Shown here: positions 10,563-23,100 of the stretch, in pieces | How the letters are laid out: each line of letters begins with the position of its first letter | How positions within the stretch are numbered: the stretch's first letter is position 1 | Source of the DNA: Azolla pinnata | Lineage: Eukaryota > Streptophyta > Polypodiopsida > Salviniales > Salviniaceae | Direction: 5' to 3' | Length of the DNA stretch: 27,612 nt | NCBI GenBank assembly: GCA_037176905.1 | Contig: JBBBWG010030975.1 | Location: forward strand, 1 to 27,612 | The notes under the pieces: model-generated | Databases searched by the model: none | What the model was told of the DNA's origin: nothing | Seen by the model: only the letters and a program-made list of their open reading frames with translations | Position numbers and translations under genes: made by a program

Positions 10563-13500
10563 TTTCTACCGGAATCAACTAGAGTTATACCATGAATTAC
10601 TTTTGTTCAAATATTATTGTCAAGTAAATCAAATGAGTTTCTGGTTTCTGATCTAGTTACAGAATTTAACAACAATATATTATTTTCCACCACTTAATTG
10701 TGCATCTACCGGGCGGCCTTCTACTCGTACAGCTATTATATCTTTCTTGGCCTAGTTAGGATGGTTGACCTTGGTGCACAGTACTGCCTACGATGCATTG
10801 TTTAATTTTTTGGAGTTTTTTCAAACTTTGAGGGCGCTAATTTTCCTGAAATCCGAGCTGCTGCATATTTTTTAAACTCTCCAGCTGTTCTGGTGTCCAT
10901 CATATAATTCTAAATTGCGAATTGGATCATCACATCAACGGAATATATTTCTGAGGGTTCACATATACACTTCGATTCCCACATAATATTTCTATTTGAT
11001 CAGCTAGTATATGAAATGTGTATTGAGCAACAATTACAAGCAGTACAATAGATTTGTGTGGTGAATGCTTGTCTACATCATCTAACTTTCCGAGCCACAA
11101 AATTTGGCTGATATCAAAACGTTTAATCTCTTAATCCAATATTGATATATTTTATCGATAATATTTAATCTTCACAGCTACTGCGTTAAATCCAAAGGAA
11201 GCTACTATATTCATACCAGTTAATAGCTCATTCGAGATCATGATGAGCAATGTTTTTATGATCCAAAACTAATATCCACATTTAACAACGTACAGGGAAT
11301 TGTTTTGGAGCCTGCAAAATTGCTGTTATATAAAAGAGAAATGATGTATGATTATACTGCGATTTGAACGCAGATTAGGAGCCAAGTGAATGACAAATTA
11401 GAATGACAAGCTGCACCAATAATTCCCATCATGTATTCATCTGACGGGATAATTGGGTTTAAAGCATATTGGAGTTCTCCTACGTCTTGAGGACTGCTAT
11501 CTTTCGTGAAGGGCATTGTTATATTTCTGTTGATCTTGGAATTACGATTATGATCATTTTCCAATGATGCATCACGCGTTTTCCAATGAATGGTTATCAT
11601 TGTACAGCCAATATTGGCGGAGACGGGGATGTTGCGCCAAATAATATAAATCGATACTCCATCAGCATCCATAGAGCTACAGGATCGTGATCATGCATCA
11701 TCAATGCCTCGCTTTACTCGATGCATATCAATGTACACATACCAATCCAGCTACTCCATACTTCTTTTAGGCATTTGACTTTCGATCGTCCATTAATCTC
11801 CTCGATTAGCTAGCCGATGAGTACACCGCAGCTCATCTCATATTGCGCAGCTATACTAGCTTTGCTCGATCTAACCTGTGGTTGTCGAACTCGCATGGCA
11901 CCATATAAGCATCTCCTGCTGCAAATCAAGTACAACATACTGTGTCGAGATTCGGAAATATGTTAGCATATGACGTTAGGTCAAAGCTATTACACTCCGG
12001 AGGACTCCAACATCGTTCCGAAGGTTAGAAGGGTGTCATGCAGACATTATTGCCACTCTTGCTGGCATTCTTCATATGGCATGCCACGACGCAGTTTTCA
12101 GGGTAGATTGGAGCTGATCACAGTCAGGTATAATATCGCTAGCTAGCTGCCAGCTTGCCAGTTTCTACAATCCAAAGTCTTAATCTAGCACATGAATTGT
12201 AGAGGTGCGAAAACGTCTAGACAACGGAGAAAGCTAGCTGTATTGTACGGACGGTGAAGTGAATGGTCGAAGTACGTAATTGCAAGCTGCAAGATGTCGA
12301 TCCCTAAGCTATTAATTGATTGAGGAGACGAAGTCAGTCAGGTTCGTAAACGAAGGCAAGAGATCCCGACAACGGGCGCGCAGCGCAAAGTACATAGAAC
12401 AAAACGTTAAGAAGAAGCTTGCGTACGATCAAACTTTCTTCTGTAGCTCCTTTTGTATCATCGGTTCCTTCAACCACACATGGTCGATGTTGGTTAGAAC
12501 AGTTACTTCCCTGTGTGACGAAGACGAGGGCAGTACGGCTTGCTCTTCGAGTAAATCGACCCAAAACATTCATGCATATGCATGAACCTGAAAGCAGCTT
12601 ATGATCATCATGCGATCAGTTACGTGATCGGCTGGTTTTGGGATTGTTTGTTGGTCGAACCGAATGAAGTTGTGGTTACAATTATATATATTCTCGCTTA
12701 TATAATTCGCAACGATGGGCATTTAATATAAGCCATGCGCCCCCCCAATCGTTCAAGTAATTAAACTACGATTAAGGCTGGCATTCCAGTACTTTAGTGT
12801 GGATAATTTCTATACGGATCACTTATATAAGTCACCAAGTCATATCGAAGGAAGCCATATCGGTAATCCGATTCCCATTACAAGCGACATTGGGCCTAGT
12901 TAAGAACCCTATACCACATATTGGTCTCGGTTCATTAAACAAATATTGTAAAGACGCGCTGGAATTCGATTGCCATAATTACCGGCATCAACGATATTGC
13001 ACACTATATATAAGCCACCAGCATCTCGATGATATCGTTCAAACAATTCGACGAGAAAAAGCGTGACTGTGATTAATATTAAAGCTGCTGGGATTCTAGT
13101 TGCTGCTTGTGTATTGCATGAACGACGCAATATTCTAGTTGATGGATTGATCATTGCGTGCTGGAGTACCACTACCACTTATACTACCGAAAGTTGCAGG
13201 CAAGGGAAGGAGCTCCGGGTAAAACCGATACCGGCAGTAACTTATAAAAGATTTAAGGGGGAGTGCAATCTAGTACTACTCTGCACGGGAATATAGATGT
13301 AGTTGAATCTATATATCTTTCCGTTTGAACCATAATATAATGGGGTGACGTGAGGTATAGTCGAGATTCCGCCACGCCTTTTTGTAAGGCTGTTTGTTCT
13401 AGTCACTGGTCACACAACATGGGGGGTGGGTTTCAATATGAACAACAGTTGATGATCAGCTGCATCTTTTTTAGGTAAGGCTGCTGCATGCACCTTCGTT

Positions 13501-14594
13501 TTATAATACAACTCATAGCAATGGAAGGGCGATGGCTGCAAGCAAAGCAAAGCACAAGGCACGATGCGATCACGAGAATATCCTACCAAATATCTGGCAA
13601 AAGCGTTAGGTAGCTTTTTCTTGTTTACCAATGTCTGCTACTACTACTACTGCAGCGGTCAGTCAAAACGTGCTTCGATATCATCGTCGTCCGAATCATA
13701 TAATTGTTGGCCCCGCTTTGTTTGCTTGCTTGCTTGCTACAGAAGATCACAACAATCTCTTCGATCGAGGATGATGATCGTCGGTCGACGATCTCATGGG
13801 CATCCATCCAGCTACAGAAAGCTCGGGCGCAGCTAATTTTATGTTTGATCGTGCTCCGATGATCCCAAACGTGACAATTATAGACAGCATCCCTAATCTC
13901 GATGCCTGTTTTTTTTGTTTTTTTTGGCTTCCTCAGCTCGACCATCGAGCAAGGTGATGATCCAGCTGCCAATCGACTCAGTTACATCCGACTAAGCCTC
14001 TGACGATCCATACATACATGGACATCAAACATTGAAGTTTTTCAATTTCCAGCCGATCGCGGACGCAGTCCACCTGATGCACGAGAATCGCGTTTAAGCT
14101 GATGAATGCATGCTGCACAGGGGCTACTTACAATGCTGTTCATGAGATCAGCCAACTTGTGTGGCATAGTGATCTCATAATTTGTAGAGCTCATTTTGCC
14201 ACGTACAATAACGGCGAGGGCGGGCGGCCGATGAGGATTAATGCGGCGCATGGCACAATATGCACTAGTGAACGAAGCTCAAGCACATGATCATGATTCT
14301 CTCTATGCGCGTCGAGCGGATCAAGGGCAGGCTTGGGATTGATTTCGAGGAACGAATTGAATTAGCTCAGAGAGAGATGGCAGGCAGCGGCAGTAGCTGT
14401 AAGTAGGAGTGAAGGCGCAGGAGGCATGAGAAGGAAATCGTGTGTATGGTGACGGATCAGTAGATGGATGGATGATCCGATGGAGGTTTAAGTACATGGA
14501 TCGATGTCATGGGGGAGGGAGGAGGAGGAGCGAGGAAGATCAGAGATCAAAGGAAGGAGAAGGGCACTGAAGCGTAGGTGCAGAGTAGCGTAGA
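10563..14594. other. Gene-free stretch
   Basis: I find no gene here. Frames are at most about 115 codons, overlap on opposite strands and show no family motif. The stretch is AT-rich at first and becomes richer in AGCTAGC- and GATCGATC-type words from about 11700. I see no tRNA, no conserved microRNA and no transposon ends. Confidence 0.55.
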
Positions 14595-14745
14595 CACATA
14601 TGCTGCTGAGGATGATGATGATGGTGGTGGTCAGGATGCTGATGATGATGCTGCTGCTGAGGATGATGCTGATGCTGATGATGATGCTGATGCTGATGGT
14701 GGTGAATGATCATGATGAGGATGATGATGACGGTAATGGATGGTG
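14595..14745. repeat. GAT/GCT trinucleotide repeat
   Basis: Interspersed GAT, GCT, GAG and GGT triplets. The minus-strand reading gives a His/Gln-rich open frame that is a by-product of the repeat and not a gene. It resembles the block at 1-430 in composition but shares no long identical segment with it. Confidence 0.88.
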
Positions 14746-14868
14746 AATGATGATGGGCGGACAGTGGGTCACATGGGCTGTTTTTGTTTGTTGGCTCGGA
14801 CACTCTTCTAAAACTAGCAGCGGCAAAGCAGCAGCAGTACTAAGTAAGTAGCGTAGAGCGAATGGAAT

Positions 14869-14905
14869 GATGAATGAATGAATGAATGAATGAATGAATG
14901 AATGA
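14869..14905. repeat. (GAAT)n microsatellite
   Basis: About nine GAAT tetranucleotides in a row. A GGAT tetranucleotide run follows some 50 bp further on. Confidence 0.9.
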
Positions 14906-14954
14906 TACCGCTGGTGGATGGGCATGATGGATGCATGGATGGATGGGCATGATT

Positions 14955-14982
14955 GATGGATGGATGGATGGATGGATGGATG
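14955..14982. repeat. (GGAT)n microsatellite
   Basis: About seven GGAT tetranucleotides, preceded by shorter interrupted GGAT stretches from about 14929. Confidence 0.88.
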
Positions 14983-15149
14983 GGCGGATCTAGCAGCGCG
15001 CGCTCTCTTTCACGGGACGCTCTGATGTGACCTCTGTGAAAGCGACACAAGCGCCCTCCCTTTGATGCAAAATTGTATCAGTGCACAAAAAAGCAGTAGA
15101 CGGGATTTTTCTAGGGTTTTAGTTAGACTTAGAAGGTAAGGGAATCGGG

Positions 15150-15191
15150 TAGATAGATACAGATATAGATAGAGATAGAGAGAGAGAGAGA
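15150..15191. repeat. (GATA)n/(GA)n microsatellite in the MIR319-A upstream region
   Basis: GATA tetranucleotides merge into a GA dinucleotide run that ends at 15191, about 145 bp upstream of the TATA box. GA runs are common in plant promoters, but a role here is not shown. Confidence 0.8.
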
Positions 15192-15336
15192 TCCATTCGT
15201 TCGATCATCAGCTGCTGTGTGTTAATAATGTATATACATAAAACAATTCATTTCAAACAAAACCCTCTTTCTTTCGTAAAATCTTTTAAAGATCTAGATA
15301 TATATCTACACCATTTTTCTGCACCCCCTGGCACCC

Positions 15337-15344
15337 TATAAATA
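15337..15344 (+). promoter_or_regulatory. TATA box, probable core promoter of MIR319-A
   Basis: TATAAATA matches the plant TATA consensus. It is followed about 30 bp later by a pyrimidine-rich start region from about 15367 (ATTCTTCCTTCTCTCACC), typical of a plant transcript leader. The next recognisable gene product downstream on this strand is the MIR319-A hairpin, about 760 bp away. That it drives the microRNA transcript is inference; MIR genes are transcribed by RNA polymerase II from such promoters. Confidence 0.65.
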
Positions 15345-15619
15345 TCAACCCTAACCATTCTTCCTTCTCTCACCTCTTCTTCCTCCCTCTCTCCCTCATT
15401 CTCATTCTCATTCTCATTCTCCACGTTAGTCGGCCGGGGCCGCCTTCTTTCTTCCTTTCTTTCCTTTTCAGATCGATCGCTCGTGCTGCCGGTGGCTCTG
15501 CCCCTCAGCGATTGCTTCGTGTCTTTTTTTCCCTTGATTTTGAGTCCTCTAATTTGTGTTCCTTCGAAGCTCCATTTCGTCGACTCCGACTAGCGGGGTT
15601 AGCGTTTGAGTGGTTGTTC

Positions 15620-15629
<10 letters not shown>

Positions 15630-15654
<25 letters not shown>
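15630..15654. repeat. (GT)n microsatellite in the putative pri-miR319-A leader
   Basis: About twelve GT dinucleotides after a T run, within the presumed primary transcript between the TATA box and the hairpin. Confidence 0.9.
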
Positions 15655-15661
<7 letters not shown>

Positions 15662-15846
15662 ATGCATCCAAGTTCCGGTTCCTTCTTATTCATTAATCGT
15701 CGCTGACGCTTCATGCATGCGCGAGGTTACATGAGATGCTAGATAGAGGTGTATGGATATGCGTGCTGTCATTAGGCTTGGATGTGTTGTGAGGGAGTCC
15801 GCTGATGGGCAGAAAAACGAAGATTAGTAGAGGCGCTAGAAGATAA

Positions 15847-15876
15847 ATAGATAGATAGATAGATAGATAGATAGAT
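15847..15876. repeat. (GATA)n microsatellite
   Basis: About seven GATA tetranucleotides, lying in the presumed primary transcript about 230 bp before hairpin A. Confidence 0.9.
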
Positions 15877-16108
15877 CCGCCGCCGTATGTGAGCCCTTGG
15901 GGATTTCTATGGTGGCATGCAACGATCATCGGCTGGGCCGGATACGTCGTATGGATTCAGTAGTGCACACGGCGCCCGTATCGTATCGCGGCGCCGCAAT
16001 CTGTGCCTTGGCTTGGTCGAATGTGCAGGTGGTAGTAGATCCGTCTGTGGTAGTAGCAGACTGCAGCTGATGATGCGGGGGAGTAGAGAGGGGCGCCGTG
16101 AAGAGGGA

Positions 16109-16129
16109 GGAGCTCTCGTCGGTCCAACC
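16109..16129 (+). ncRNA. Predicted miR319* strand, copy A
   Basis: This 5'-arm segment would form the duplex with the mature site at 16412-16432 with 2-nt 3' overhangs. It contains GAGCTCTCGTCGGTCCAA. The exact ends are predicted from duplex geometry, not observed. Confidence 0.7.
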
Positions 16130-16218
16130 CAGGGGGAGAGAGGGCGGCAAGGAGTGGCTGCTGGCCTCGCCCATTCGTCCGGCCACCGCCCCGCACCCAC
16201 AGTGTCATCCGCGGATCC

Positions 16219-16271
16219 CTCTCGAGATACGCACACCTGCAGATCTCTCGAGATACGTGGATCTGCAGATC
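16219..16271. repeat. Two 26-nt repeats in the loop of hairpin A, ending in a palindrome
   Basis: Two units begin with CTCTCGAGATACG, at 16219 and 16245. The second ends with the 12-bp palindrome GATCTGCAGATC at 16260-16271. The same GAGATACGTGG plus palindrome module occurs in the loop of hairpin B in a different number and spacing. Confidence 0.85.
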
Positions 16272-16411
16272 GACATGCTCAGCATCCTCCTCCTCACCAT
16301 CGTCGAATCATCAATCTACCCTTCCTCAGATTTTAAGCCGCCGGCGGGGGTGGCCGCAACGTGTGGGCGACGCAGGAGCCGCCCCCACCCCTTCCCCTCC
16401 TCCCGCCCGCC

Positions 16412-16432
16412 TTGGACTGAAGGGAGCTCCTC
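16412..16432 (+). ncRNA. miR319: Mature miR319 site, copy A
   Basis: The first 19 bases are TTGGACTGAAGGGAGCTCC, the conserved miR319 core, followed by TC. Known family members vary at the last two bases (for example CT or TT), so a TC ending is a mild variant. The mature strand sits near the end of the 3' arm, as usual for miR319. Confidence 0.92.
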
Positions 16433-16438
16433 CTCTTC

Positions 16439-17100
16439 CCCATCTTCTTCTTCGCCGCCGCCGCCGCCGCCGGCCGGCCTCCCCCGCCCTGCTGCTGCCT
16501 CCTCATGGGCCAATTTTGTTTGGTCTTAGAATACTCGTTTTGTTTTTATGTTCACAACCCGGTAATATTACATCTATCCTTGCACTTCTTTTTTCATTCG
16601 ATCTGAACGTATTGGCCCTCTCGATTTCCTCCCCGGCGCCGTTTGTCCGGCGATGCCGACCGCAAAGCCTAAACCGGTTTCTCTCGTGGCATTTGCGCCG
16701 TGGGTCGTTCTCTTCAGTGCCATGTCTTGTGCTATGTTATGCAGGTTGTTCTTGCGAGATAGGCAGTCAGCTGTAGCTGAGGAGGCACGCCTGCAGGCGC
16801 TCGCTCGCTCGCGGTGGGGTAGCTGGAGCCGGTAGGGACGCCCTTCAAACCAGCAAGGTTTTTGGTCAAACAGTTGAGCAACACTATGTGGACGTCCGAT
16901 CGTCCTTCCTTCTGCTAATCGTGTGCTCCTTTGGGAAGTCTGAAAGTCTCGCCTTCCGGGTGCATTTAAGGCGCTTAGGGTTCGCTTTCTTTCCAAAAGC
17001 TTTTGGCAGTCTGAGGCAGACACCCGGCATTCCATTGTTCTGTCCGCTTGCCCCTTGAATTATGCCCTGACTTGAAATACATTCCTAGAGATACCGGACA
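16439..17100 (+). other. Probable 3' part of the pri-miR319-A transcript
   Basis: A CCG-repeat and GC-rich stretch follows the hairpin, then mixed sequence. A 60-codon frame at 16653-16835 and an opposing 153-codon frame show no recognisable domain. I treat the stretch as non-coding and probably part of the primary transcript; the transcript end is not visible. Confidence 0.4.
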
Positions 17101-20100
17101 ATTCTGACACACTAAGGCAGCACTAATGGCCCCGGAATATCAGCAGCTACTGCTAGTACTGCATCAATTATCCAATGCATTAAAATAATAGAATCCGTAA
17201 ATGATGTGCAATGATGTATTGTCCTGTCCTAAGTTGCAACCTCATGGATAGAAATGAATTATTAATTTCAAACAGTGCACCGTTTGCGTACGATGTATAT
17301 TCTGAGTCATGAGATGTATATTCTCATAATTTCCATATTGACATATCTTGTAGATCCTTGCAAGAATGTCATTGACTCTTTGGCAATGTACCTGCTTGTG
17401 AATGTACGTTGATAAGAGCGGCCATTCTTGTTATAACGCTAAAATGGTTTGGCCTTGTTCATGACTTGGCTGGTTCATAATTTGGCTTTGAATGAATTGG
17501 GTCTGTTCCGGAGGTTGGTGCCTGCAAGCCTCGTGGCTTCCTTAGCTTGCACATCATTATTTTGATTGTTCCCTGGATGGCGTTTCTAATTGGCACTAAT
17601 CAGTAGAAAACCAATCCAAAATACTATTGTACATATATTGACTTCAATGTAATTCATACCAGAGATTAATGTCCATTGGCAAGTAAGTTATGAAATATAG
17701 GCATTCCATTCGAAGTTTAATAATTTCAAACACAATTTGCCCTAATGAAACTGTAGTATTCCGCTTCAACATTAAAAATATGAAAATACGAGTAGTCATT
17801 AAATCTCAAATGTGCGTCCTGGTTGGCTTCGAACACATTAATCTGGGTACTAATGTAGGTTTCAAAAGTATGTCGAAAGATAAGTACCCACCGATCGCAT
17901 TTAGACGAGGAATAGAGCATAAGAGTGGCGCAACAACAGGTATCCTCTCTGGATGGTGGCCAGGATGTGTTCCTGCACGTTGTTAGTTATATGATAGGTT
18001 TTAGCTTTACACATGTTAGATGCAGGAGTTCGTCTGCCGGATTTGATTCGTGGCTAACCGCACACATCTAGAGAAGAGTCTGAGGAAGGTTAAGCGGAAG
18101 GTGAATGAATGAACTTTCATCCATATGTGTGCACCTGCATGTTTGAATTACCACCTTCACTTCTGTTATGTAAATATTAGCAACTCAACGCATGCAGTCA
18201 CGCTGTATGTTATACATAGTCAGCAGAGAACTCATGCTATATGTCCATGATAGTCTGTATGGAAATGTTTCGTTAACTATTTAGGAAATGCACAAGGTAT
18301 ATGACTAATGCCACTTTCTGTGATGATTCTATATGGATTCAGGTGACCTTGCCATGTTTGATAAGCGAGGCGTATGTTGCAGGCTTGCTATTTATGCATT
18401 GCACTAATTAACACCCTACAGTTGATGTGTATATAGTGCTGCAACAAGACACGGGATCAGTGACCTCAAAACCAGGAGAGATTGGTTGAGCAACCTATAA
18501 TCATGTGCAATGAATAAAACTTCAACATGCTTCTTGTGAGATTTGTAGATGTGGCCATTGCATAACGACGTAGTACTCACTAGTTCATCCACTCGTCCGT
18601 CTGCTCTGATCATATGCATCAAATGGATCTCATAATAATCGAGGGATCTAGGGTACTAAATATGAACTCCATTCTCCTATATATTTTACTGTATGTTTAC
18701 GATGGGCAATATAATGATGTTGAGTTGCGCTATTTGCATGCGTATTCAAAATGGGTTCCTGCCGGCCACCGAATTATTTCTTGAGGTGATATACGTCTAC
18801 ACTGAAGGAGATGAGGACTATGAATTCAGATCATGCAATATAAAATAGGGAAAATTGATGTCTCAGTTTGGCCCGACATGTTTTTATAAGTATTGTTTGA
18901 TGCACACAAATTTCAAAAACTATATATATTTCGAGTCTATTATCGATAAATTTAGAAGTTATACTATTTTACTATTTAATTTGAGGGCCTAAACCTTCGT
19001 GCCTTTATTGATTTTCAGGTATGATTTTGTTTCATCGATTTTAATGTAGCAGTACTGCTAATCTGTGCTAATAATTTGTTTCTATTTTTTTTATGTGGAA
19101 TTGATTTGTTATTGTTATTATTCCTTGCAGCTACTTGATTATTGCAAGGAGCTATATATATCATATTTCAAATGTGATCGAACACCAGGTTAATGCTTAG
19201 TTATCTATCATGTCAAGTTGATAGTTCAAAACCATGAAAACTTGCAATGATTAGAGTCTTATACACTAGACTGGATCAGAGACGGATCTCAATTATATTG
19301 TACATATAGAAACTGTCAAATTAGGCCTTTCCACCAATTTTCTTAATCCCTTTATGGGGTTCATTTTACGCATCCCTTATTCTGTATCAGCATTCAGCAT
19401 CATGAATGCATTTATATAAATCAACGCTCAATATACCTCTTGGTCGGTTTTCATTCCAAGCATCAGAATTCCCACAACAATATTAGCCTGTGGACGGCGG
19501 CGGTTAGAAATTTGGAAAGGAAGTATGAAATCCTTATCTGTGAACAACTGGGAAAGACATGGAATGAGTAGTTAAGCTGCCTAATTAATTATTCGAGAAG
19601 CATGTTAAAAGTTTCAATCACAACGTCTCCTCAGAATCCCCCCTTTTTTGCATGTACCTCGATTTGTAATCTGGAATGCTTGTACAAGACTTTAAGGGAC
19701 TGCATCCTTGTGGCCGGCCGAGCCTTAGCCTGTAATGATTCTCCATTGACTTGTGTCTTTTCGTGGGGCCTTGAATTCCTCTAGATTTTAGGTCTGAGAA
19801 TTTATAAATATCAGCGACCCTAGCCTGTTATTCAATTTCTTCCTCTTCTAATCTTCTAGTTTTGGCCTAGGTATGAGTACTCGCATGGAAAAACCCAATT
19901 CGGCATGATGCCCTTGTGACGGTTTCTAACGCCGGTCATCATCGTAGTAGATCTATTTATTGCAATCTAGTCCATTATATAATATACGGAACCGACTCAA
20001 TGAAAAACCGACATTTACGAGATGTGACGGCTTTACTACATCCATGTGAATGTATTAACGCAGTGCAGGTCTCCTCATTGATCGTCTCATCATATGCAAA

Positions 20101-23100
20101 GACTAATAAATCTTAATTGTATATAATGCACCGATTTCATGACATGCATCATCATCATCATCTGAATGGCTATCCGGTATAATATGCAATCGCATGCATG
20201 CTGAGGATTATTTGAAGTTAGGCGTAGGAACTGAAGCATGGAAACAAGCTAAATAGACCAAAATTTTCCGTCCAAGGTGGGTATTGCTAGGTCGGCAATA
20301 ATTGCATATTATACCTCAGGCAAAAGGCCTGACAGGATTAAAATATGCTTGCAATGTTTCTAAAGATTAACATGGTATTGATCCTATCTTTGATCTAAAA
20401 ATATGAATCAAAGATCTCATGTCGGAATAGCTTTAAACGTCAATGAATCTACTGTTTATGACATGAACTTCTGAATATTGAATATGGCCGGTGTAAAATT
20501 CAACAGAAAGGATGGGATATTAATTTTTCTGGCGTCTGTACGTTGTTTGCTAACATTATGAATGAAAAGTCTGCAGGGCCATTCAAACCAAATTTACTCG
20601 ATGATGCAACAGCAGGTTCTGGCTTACATGCCTATGTCCCATTTATGTCACTAATTCCTGATAATTGCTGCTTATTGAATATTATTATACGTTTTCTAGC
20701 AGACGTGCCAATATATCTAAGCAGAAAACTTGATGAATCATGGGTAGCAAGCTGATGACCCATTAATAGAACCGTTGACCACTGTCGAATATATATTCAG
20801 GTCTCCATAATAACTTGAAGGAAAATGCTAAACAGTTACCAGGTTTGAAGAAGTAAGGATAAAAGCTATAGCAGCGTAAGATGAAAACTCCAAAAAACAG
20901 TATAGATATCAAAAGAAAACGAAGCTAATACTGCACTAATCTACGGAGACGTTCATGTATAGTACTCCTGCGCTCACAACAAGTGCACCAGATCAGACGA
21001 AATTAGCAAACTTCAGTGCAATTAATCGTCCAGCATGCCATAATATCACCATCTTCATATTGGCATTCCATACAAAACAATGGCAATCTAATGATGACGC
21101 TTAGTACTGTCAAAGCCACTGCTAAGGTAGGTGTTAACGAATTATGAGTGGGTGATCACTTGTGAAGGGTGAAATATTCCGTGATAATAAGCGCAACGAT
21201 TAGTGGGTAATTCAGGGAATGATAAGTGGGCTGTAAGAAGAGAGGCGCTTAGTGAGTGATAATTGGAAAGATGATTAGTTAGTGATAATTTAGGTTAGGT
21301 TAAGTGCCCGAAGAAGGTATCATTAATTCCAGTTGTTAAGAAACGCCCGAACAAGGGCTATGACCTGCAAATTATGTACAACAAACAACCCGTGCAGGAG
21401 GAAAAACGTTGCCTCGGTCCCTTACTAATAGGGGCTTGATCACCTCTTCAGCTAACCGAATTCGAGGCATTCCGTGTTGTCATCGAACGTCTTTATGAAT
21501 TACCTAATCACGTTCTTGATAATTGAATTGATCACACGTCAGTACTAACAAATATACCTATTGTAGCTGATCACTAACCATATCCTTAAGGGTTGATTAT
21601 TCATCGATCGAATTTAATGGATGATCATAAGATAAGGTGAAAAGATGATAGTTAATTTGGCAGTGTGTAACTAGAGTGACACAGTAATCGAGTTTAGTAT
21701 TTCATTACCAAGGGCTTGTCGCGAACTCGGAGTATTTTTGCAGCTCATCGTTGGTTAATAGTTAATTAAAATCTGTGTGCGGGATGTATTTTTTTTTTGA
21801 GTTTAGAGGACTCCAAAATTAAGGGGGAAAATAGCATGAGTACTGTTTCAAGCTGATCATCCTTCTTAATTAAAGGCCCTTCCGTCAAAGAAGGAATTCA
21901 GGCAGCTGGCCGTCAATATATATATATATCTATATATATATTACCGAACATCATGAGATTAGATCAAACGACATGCCATTTCCAAAACAGTAGCTGATAA
22001 CCAGCTAGGAGGTTGCGGTAATTATTGATGATGAATTGAGTTGAACTAGGGGTTGTGAATGACACAGATGACAATAATGCTGATTACTAATATTGATCAA
22101 GATATCAACCACTTACATTTATAATTACAAATGGGTCTGGCTTCACGGTCTATGCGATGCATATAAAATTCATACCTATGCCTAGAGCTATGTATCATCA
22201 GTACATTACTTATCCATATTGTTGGCCGGAATACGTTTAAAAGTTGAGGTGAAAAGATGTTAGCACTCAAATGTATACCTATATCGCCTCAACTAGCCTG
22301 CAGTAATGCTTTCTTTTCTTTAGTCAACCTCACGAGAAGACAACTGCAAATTACACAAAACACTTTGTGTGAGGTTGAAGTTAATTTGCGTATAGTGCAG
22401 TACATGTCTAGAAATTTTTCACCCAAGTTTGAATATATAGACGGGATTATAAATGCCGGCTGTCTACAATATACAGAACCTGAGTGCACACCTCCGACTC
22501 CGCATATATCTACATATATTCAGCTATACATTGATAAATTGGATATATAAATTTGAGAAATTGACTAGTGCGCAGGAATTAGGGCCTACATGCAGAGCTG
22601 TGCGACGTTAATGATCAGGGTTCATATCAAGATTTCTGTCCATGCCGATAAAAATCGACATTGTAATTGCAGCCGGTAAAAGCCAAGCTGGTTATGACAA
22701 ATTCACAGCCTCTGAGCAATGATTGAGTGTTGTGTAACAAACCTAACTAACCAAAATTCATTCCGGATAGTTAAGGATATTGAGGAGCTGAACCGCGTTA
22801 TTCTGATCTAGTTGTTTGCATGAGACAAACTAGCGGAGCCATATTGTCCATGTGTATTGCTTTTGACTGAAGAACAAGCAAGGCATTGCTTTCTATAACC
22901 AATCCAGGTCTCGTTCTTTGTGCTCATGTGCCCTGAAACTAGTTCATACCTTTAACAAATATTCTGTGAACTTTGTTCTCGACATGTTTACAGGTACATT
23001 TGTGACCTAACTTTTCAATTCCATATAGTTGCAATATGTAAGAATCTGTGTGCTCTGGCAACGACGTAGCCAGCCGGTTGGGAAAGAAGATGGTTGTTGA

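Larger units (their letters stand above)
16100..16438 (+). ncRNA. MIR319: MIR319 precursor hairpin, copy A
   Basis: The 5' arm (about 16106-16187) is complementary to the 3' arm (about 16349-16433) across nearly its whole length, leaving a loop of about 161 nt. The 3' arm ends in TTGGACTGAAGGGAGCTCC, the conserved plant miR319 core; miR159 would read TTTGGATTGAAGGGAGCTCT. The facing 5' segment pairs with the 21-nt mature site by 18 Watson-Crick pairs, two G:U pairs and one mismatch. GAAGAG at 16100-16105 and CTCTTC at 16433-16438 extend the stem below the duplex. Known biology: miR319 precursors have long stems cut by DICER-LIKE1 from the loop towards the base, and the product represses TCP mRNAs. 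The hairpin is longer and more GC-rich than the angiosperm precursors I know, such as Arabidopsis MIR319a at under 200 nt. A second copy lies at 26714-27055. Confidence 0.92.

Noticed and set aside
14640-14700. GATGATGCTG words reminiscent of miR172
   Set aside because: The miR172 core AATCTTGATGATGCTGCA is not present and there is no opposing arm; this is a trinucleotide repeat.
14540-15050. Minus-strand His/Gln- and Ser/Ile-rich frames
   Set aside because: They translate the GAT/GCT and GAAT/GGAT repeats; no protein-like composition remains outside the repeats.
16098-16529. Open frames of 65-143 codons across MIR319-A on both strands, and similar frames across MIR319-B at 26703-27353
   Set aside because: They are by-products of GC-rich stem and simple-repeat sequence. 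Similarity between the copies follows the RNA stem and not codon positions, and the peptides are Ser/Pro/Arg runs.
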